Below, one piece after another: positions 58,774-64,000 of a stretch of DNA of 64,000 nt; positions within the stretch are counted from its first letter, which is position 1, and each line of letters starts with the position of its first letter. This DNA comes from Marsupella aquatica (Eukaryota > Marchantiophyta). Position numbers and translations under genes: made by a program. The DNA lies in assembly GCA_973895155.1 (NCBI GenBank), contig OZ316898.1:20150001-20214000 (forward strand). The letters are read 5' to 3'. A model generated the notes under the pieces. That model was not told the DNA's origin and ran no database searches. It saw nothing but the letters and a program-made list of their open reading frames with translations.

Positions 58774-58930
58774 CTCTTTAGCTGGGATTCTCGTATGGGC
58801 AAGTCTTCAATGGAGGATCAATATGTTCTTTCGCACTCACTCTTCGTCGCTCTCACTCGACAGTCTTCCATGATGTGTTGGCTGTGATAGGAACTGCGTA
58901 TTGACAATATCTGCAGTTTGCAAGCTCTGC

Positions 58931-58941
58931 TTTAATTTATA
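58931..58941 (-). promoter_or_regulatory. TATA box of the P450 locus
   Basis: The minus strand reads TATAAATTAAA about 160 bp upstream of the P450 ATG, a good consensus match at a plausible distance. Confidence 0.45.
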
Positions 58942-61439
58942 CGAAGGACTACCCGAAACTAAGCAAAGGCACGCCCATAATTACCAGTACAGTGAATCAT
59001 CCTATGTGGATTGATTCCGTCCCCCCTGGTGCCTTCTTACTCCGTTTCTTGACAAAGCATCGCTCCTGAAATCAGCAGCAGCAGCAGAAGATCGGCCCAC
59101 CCGAAGATTTCCGGAATTCTGCACTCGCTGATTTCGCAGGCGCATGCGTGCAGGTACGAGCCCAGTGAAAAGGAAAATCATAAAAATTGTGAATCTACTA
59201 GATACATGGTTTGAATCTAAAGTCACAAGAGTGCTGAAACATACTCATTTTAACTCTGCGTTAATATAGGTGATTGGAAATGAATTCAGCAGGCATCTAA
59301 GTCGGAAGGCAGGAAAGAAGGGTCTGGGTCAGAGCCAGCTGCTTTTGCACTCTCAGTATTTGAGGTTATTAAAGTAATCATTTGAATTAAAACACAGAAA
59401 TGAGTTTATTGTGAAGAAATCGAGGCACATCAATCTCGGACAGCGCGGGTTGTACAAGCCATAGAATTTATATACTTAAAAATTTAAGTAATAAATATCA
59501 TGTCAGAAGCCAGATGACCAGCACAATGGTGGTCCCGGTTTGGACTTGCCCAGCAAATAGAGCCTTACAAGACCGTCAACCAGCAAGTTGACACCCAGAC
59601 CGTCCCGGTCCCCACATCCCGGTCTCCATGTTATCTTCCCGGTGTCGTCGGGGAAAGAGGATGAGAGTTGATGGTGGATTTTCAGTTTTTAAACTTTGGC
59701 ATGGAATTGATGGGAAATCGAGTGTAGTTTGTGAACTAGTTTAATAGGAAGTCCTTGGGTATGGAGAATGATTAAGGACAAAGTTTTGGTTTAAAGCAAG
59801 AGACAAAATAGGAATAAAGAGGGCAAATGAAAGGAAGAGTTAAAGGCGTTTTGAAGAATTATTGCGGTAGTGACATGTGGCGTCCTGTGAGCACATGGAC
59901 CATAAGGGGCAGTTTTCGAATGAGGCGCGCGGATAGGAATTCAAGGGAGGAAGAAGGCCGAATGGGGTGTGTGTGTCGTGTGGTTATTGGGAATTTTTCT
60001 GGAAAGCGAAGGAGAAAAGAGGCGTGCTGCCGATCGTTGATGCTGTGGGGAAGTTTTTCGGGTGAGCAAGGAAGAAGCGAAGCAGACAGGATGATCGATC
60101 GGCTGATGAAGAGAAAAAGGATCTAAAAGAAGTTGAAGAAACCCTGTGAAAGAGATAACGCGAATTGAATTGAAAGCTACAAGGGAGTTCCCCGGGGAGT
60201 TCAAAGACCGAAGGCCCTGGAAGAAGAAATTTTGAGAAGTGCTTAAGGAGACAGGGAATTTTTTTTTTTAGTGTTTAGGACAGAAGTCGAGATCCAGGGA
60301 GAGAAAAGAAAAGGCCGAACGGAAGAGAGTGTCACGGGGAATGCGAGGAGCTCGATCGAGAGGCTATGGAGAAGAAGGATTACCAAAAAAGTGCTTGGGA
60401 AGGCCGAGAGTACTGTGATCGAGAGGAGAAAGTAATGGAAGAGCTCGGATGTGAGAGATTGAATTGCAGCGAGATTAATCGGATGAACCAGAGAGCGAGG
60501 TCCTCGTGAATATTGTGGAGAAGAAGGTTTGGAGCTTAGGCTCGGAACTGAATTGTAACAGTGGAGGATGATGGTTCAAGTGAATGAATAATCCATTAAT
60601 TGGTTCGGTATTTAAATTATTTAGGGATTGTACGCTGCTGTTTCACTTAGAAGGGACTAGAAAAAGGAAGGTTGATAGAGAGGATTTTGGAGATATGGGA
60701 TTTGAGGCTTCTGGCCGTAGATTTTTCTTGTTGTGGGACTGGAAAATCGAGAAGAGGGAGAATGAAGGGCAAGAGGAAGAAAGTAAGAGAAATGAAGACA
60801 TGAAAGAAGCTCGCCGGAGATTGAAGTTATGTTCGAAATGCCTAGGGGAAACCATTGATGACCTCGAGATTGAAACTTGACCATGAGACCTGAACTGAGC
60901 CGAGTCGAGACCCTAGTTGAGGAAAAGTTGATGAGAGTGGATTAGAAGACTTCAAAATGTTGTAAATCCGAAAACCTTTAAAAGGTTAAATACAAATAAA
61001 ATGATGTGTTTCTGAAAGTTTTGATTGTAGCAAAAGTGTTTGTGAATAGAATGCATGAACTTTCAAAAACAAGAAAACTTGTGAATGGTGAAAAGTCCTT
61101 ATGAATGAGAGCAAATAAGCATAAATGATGTTTACAAATGAAAGATAAATGATGAGCTTGAAAATTAATAGAAAAAGTTGACATCATGAAGAGAACTAAA
61201 CTTTCTTGTTGGATCAATTGTTATTTAAGAAAACATCTTAACAAAACTCATTAAGAAGCTAAACAAATGAATAGGTTAATGTTGTTAGTTTGAATATGTT
61301 GAATACTAAAGGAAAATTAGTGTTAAGTAGAGCCTCTTAATACAAAATAATTGACACATATTAAGAAAACAGAAATAAATGAAACTAAAACAAATGTAAG
61401 TAAGTCCCTAAAATATTAAAATAAACTAGTTTTCACACC
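58942..61439. other. Intergenic stretch, no gene recognised
   Basis: 59650-60880 is purine-rich on the plus strand, and frames there (such as 60584-60880) are rich in K, E and R for that reason. CCCGGTC-type words at 59530-59645 resemble those of the later C-rich block. AT-rich from 60950 on. Confidence 0.4.
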
Positions 61440-62095
61440 GCTCTAAACTGGTCCCCGGACACCGGCCCGGCCGGGCCATGACCTCCCGTCCCGAGCTGGT
61501 CTCTCTCTCCCCCTCCCCCCGCCCCATCCCCCGGTCTCGCGTTCCTTTAGACTCCCCCGGTCCCGGCCCCGGTCCCATGCATCCCCCGGTCTCGCCCCCC
61601 TCTTGACTCCCCTGGTCCCGGCCCCAGCCCGTGTTCCTCTCTCGTTCCCTCCTCCCCCCGGCCCCATCACCCGGTCTCTTCCGCCTTCCAGCGCCCGGTC
61701 CCCTCACCCGGCCTCGTCTTACCCGGCATCCCCTCCTGTCCCCGACCTCCCCTCACCCGGCCCCGACCCGGACCCTCCCCTCACCCGGACCCGGCTTCCT
61801 TCCTTTCCCTCACCCTTCCCTTCCTTTCCATCACCCTTCCCTTCCTCTCCCCGAGTCCCCTCTCCTTCCCTCCCCTTCCCCTCCCCTCCCCTTCCCTCAC
61901 CCGGTCCGGGGCAGGGGAGGGCCGGGCCAGGCCGGGTCCGGGGCTGAGTGAGGGGAGCCGGGCCGGGTCGGGGATCTGGATGGACGGGCCGGGTGCTGGG
62001 AGGGGTTGGGCCGAGTCCGGCAGAGGAACACACACACCGTCCGGGATGAGGCCGGGTCTTGGCCGGGAAGTTCGGGCCGGGCCGGGGAATAACTG
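61440..62095. repeat. Strand-skewed GC block: C-rich then G-rich
   Basis: 61440-61905 consists almost only of C-rich words on the plus strand (CCCGGTCCCGGCCCC, CTCACCCGGACCC, CCCTTCCCTTCC). At about 61905 it switches to G-rich words (GGGCCGGGCCAGGCCGGGT). All long frames in it are low-complexity by-products. The two halves are partly complementary and could fold; runs of C/G could form i-motif or G-quadruplex structures. Confidence 0.8.
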
Positions 62096-62887
62096 AGAAT
62101 ATCCGTCAAATAGAGGCTTTTTGGTCCAGCAAATGCTGAGTTTACGTGCCGGGCAACTCGGCAAGTTTCCTGTCACTTCAAACCGGGATGGTGGTGGCCT
62201 TGCGTGAGATCTGGTGGGTTGGGGTTTGAGCCTTGCAACTAACAATTATTTTACATCATAATTATTATTATTTTGAAGGGAAAAATTATATAAGAATTGT
62301 GGAAAGTAGTACACGTGCAAAAAAAAAAACAAAGAATTTTGAAATAACAAAAACATATAAGGGGTTTGAGATAAATTCAAAACTGATGGAATAACAAAGA
62401 AGACAGCCCTCATAGGCCAAATCAAAATTAAAATAATGACAAAACAAAAATGAACTAGGAAGACTGAAACAAAGATTGGCAATACAGCAATGTCGGAAAA
62501 AAGGGCTCTCTAACCTCACTGGTAATTTCAGTTCCACGGGATCATAATGTGAAAACTTTGAGTCCGGAGTACCTTAACAGAGTTTCATAATACCTTCAAT
62601 CTGCGCAATTTATTCACTGTCACTCGTTTTCCGGGTAGTGATGACATTTTAATTTGAAGCACCCCTTTTCTTTAACGTATCTTTAACGTATGACTCTATT
62701 ATTTTGCATCTTGGTTCAAACAGAATCATTCCTGACCATCCCAGCCACTACCCCGGCCACTACTATGTCAGGGAAAGAGTACTCTCATTCTTTTCTCATT
62801 CATCAGTGTCCATTAGAGCCACAAGACACTCACTGTCTATTAGACCCACAATGCACCTGACTGGTTGTTATATTAAAGTACTAGCCT
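62096..62887. other. Intergenic stretch, nothing recognised
   Basis: AT-rich with an A-run. 62196-62240 has a faint B-box-like GGTTTGAGCC but no credible tRNA or SINE around it. Confidence 0.4.
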
Positions 62888-63121
62888 GATGCCGATGTCA
62901 AGGAGAAAAAATAAAATGTAAAGGAGAGCAACGGAGAGAGCAAAGATCTAGAGGAGAGGAAAAGATGTAATTGAGCAAAGAAAATATGTGAGGTGAACAA
63001 AGATGTCAAGGAGAAAAAAAAATTGAACTAGGAGAGAAAAATATGTTGAGGGGAGAAAAGATTTTGACTTAGGAGAGAAAACTAAGATGTCAAGGTGAAC
63101 AAAGATGTCAAGGAGAAAATT
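62888..63121 (+). repeat. Purine-rich minisatellite with AAGATGTCAAGGAGAAAA units
   Basis: Irregular units of about 20-40 bp share GATGTCAAGGAGAAAA or GGAGAGAAAA words. The design and the AAAGATGTCA core resemble the degenerate end of the array at 7.6-8.2 kb. Confidence 0.65.
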
Positions 63122-64000
63122 AGTTTGTGGACCCCCTGATTACATTTTTGAGGCCTTGTTTGAGCTTGCATTTTGAGAGGCTAATATGGTCCATACGAGG
63201 GTCCATAATGCTCTGCTAGCATATATTCAAACACTTAAGATCTATGAGATATTTTCACTAATTTTGGAACATTAATTAATACACCCAAGGCACAGTTTTG
63301 TTTACGTTAGTTGATTTGGGCATTGGATGGCACTATATTTCACCACTAAATTGCCCTGGGCACTCAATTTGAGTTGAGAAGACTACTTTCTCCAGATCAA
63401 TTGAGAAATCTGCTTTTCTCAGCAAGGAACCCTAAGCTTTCTAGTAGCTTAGTCCTCTTTGTAGAATATTTGTCACCTGATTTGTCTATGTACTTTCAAA
63501 TTATTGGAAATTCTGGAGATTTCACTAAAGTCTCAATTTGACAAGTATTGAATTAGAGGTTAATAGGGAGAAAAACAAAGTAAGGTGTTCTTCCTTCTTA
63601 ACGCATCTCAATCCGACCTGGCCTGGATCCCACAATGCCCCAGACTTCCTTACCAACTGTCCCCTTGCCCTCCCCAACAATATTTGCCACTTTTGCCCCC
63701 ATAACATGAATGCACAAATGATATGGGTAGAATCACAACATTTCCGCAATAATCACAAAGTTGCAATGACAACCCACTTGAAAAGACAATTGACTTGCAG
63801 AACCATGACATAATCGCATTGACAACCCGACCACAAGTAAAACACAGTCACAATGATAATTGTGCAATGGATGGACATGGTGCTCAAAAGGTCACCTTAC
63901 CCCCACAACATTTCTTTCCTCAATGACTTTCCCTTTGACAACTTTTGCATAACAACTGCTCTGCAACTACAGATATTGTGCAATACATAAGTATTGAGCT
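63122..64000. other. Intergenic stretch, nothing recognised
   Basis: No domain-bearing frame and no clear repeat up to the window end. Confidence 0.45.

Noticed and set aside
60584-60880. 98-residue charged ORF
   Set aside because: Purine-rich DNA naturally encodes K, E and R. It lacks any further support.
62196-62240. tRNA gene
   Set aside because: Only one B-box-like word, and no acceptor stem or A-box at the right distance.
61603-62245. Proline/serine/glycine-rich frames
   Set aside because: They are simple translations of the C-rich and G-rich block.

Overview
The window is nuclear DNA of a land plant. The evidence is spliceosomal introns with GT..AG borders, a plant-specific calcium-dependent protein kinase, a plant PSPG-box glycosyltransferase, a plant CYP85-clan-like P450, two Ty1/copia LTR retrotransposons and Tourist-like MITEs. 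The sequence is gene-poor and moderately AT-rich, with many short tandem duplications. I cannot name the species; a non-seed plant such as a bryophyte is possible, but that is a guess.

Layout. 1-6270: a decayed Ale/Retrofit-type copia element on the minus strand, whose 3' LTR lies just outside the window. 6.87-16.4 kb: two diverged inverted arms of about 0.57 kb that enclose a minisatellite and a young, nearly complete Tork/Tnt1-type copia element (8940-15461, flanked by the duplication GTATT). 16.4-30.6 kb: no recognisable gene, but several two-copy tandem duplications and one small candidate ORF with an internal repeat (23720). 30.7-34.4 kb: a four-exon UDP-glycosyltransferase gene with a premature stop and altered catalytic positions. 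35.45-35.83 kb and 54.54-54.90 kb: two copies of one PIF/Harbinger-like MITE. 42.8-44.4 kb: an intact, intronless group III CDPK, the only convincing intact gene. 46.0 kb: a miRNA-like or tiny MITE-like foldback. 49.05 kb: the first exon of an MDR-type oxidoreductase with no continuation. 51.3-51.9 kb: an unclassified ORF inside a duplicated neighbourhood. 56.2-58.8 kb (minus): the first five exons of a P450 that lacks its haem-binding part. 61.4-62.1 kb: a striking C-rich then G-rich block. 62.9-63.1 kb: a second minisatellite.

The genes do not form an operon or an obvious pathway. UGT and P450 genes often serve specialised metabolism, but both are damaged here and lie 22 kb apart, so a functional cluster is not supported. 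The dominant story is retrotransposon insertion, MITE insertion, local duplication and gene decay around one conserved calcium-signalling kinase. I did not find a clearly new biological system. The best leads are the nested inverted-repeat element, the MITE pair, the foldback at 46 kb, the skewed GC block and the decayed coding-like leader of the first retrotransposon.
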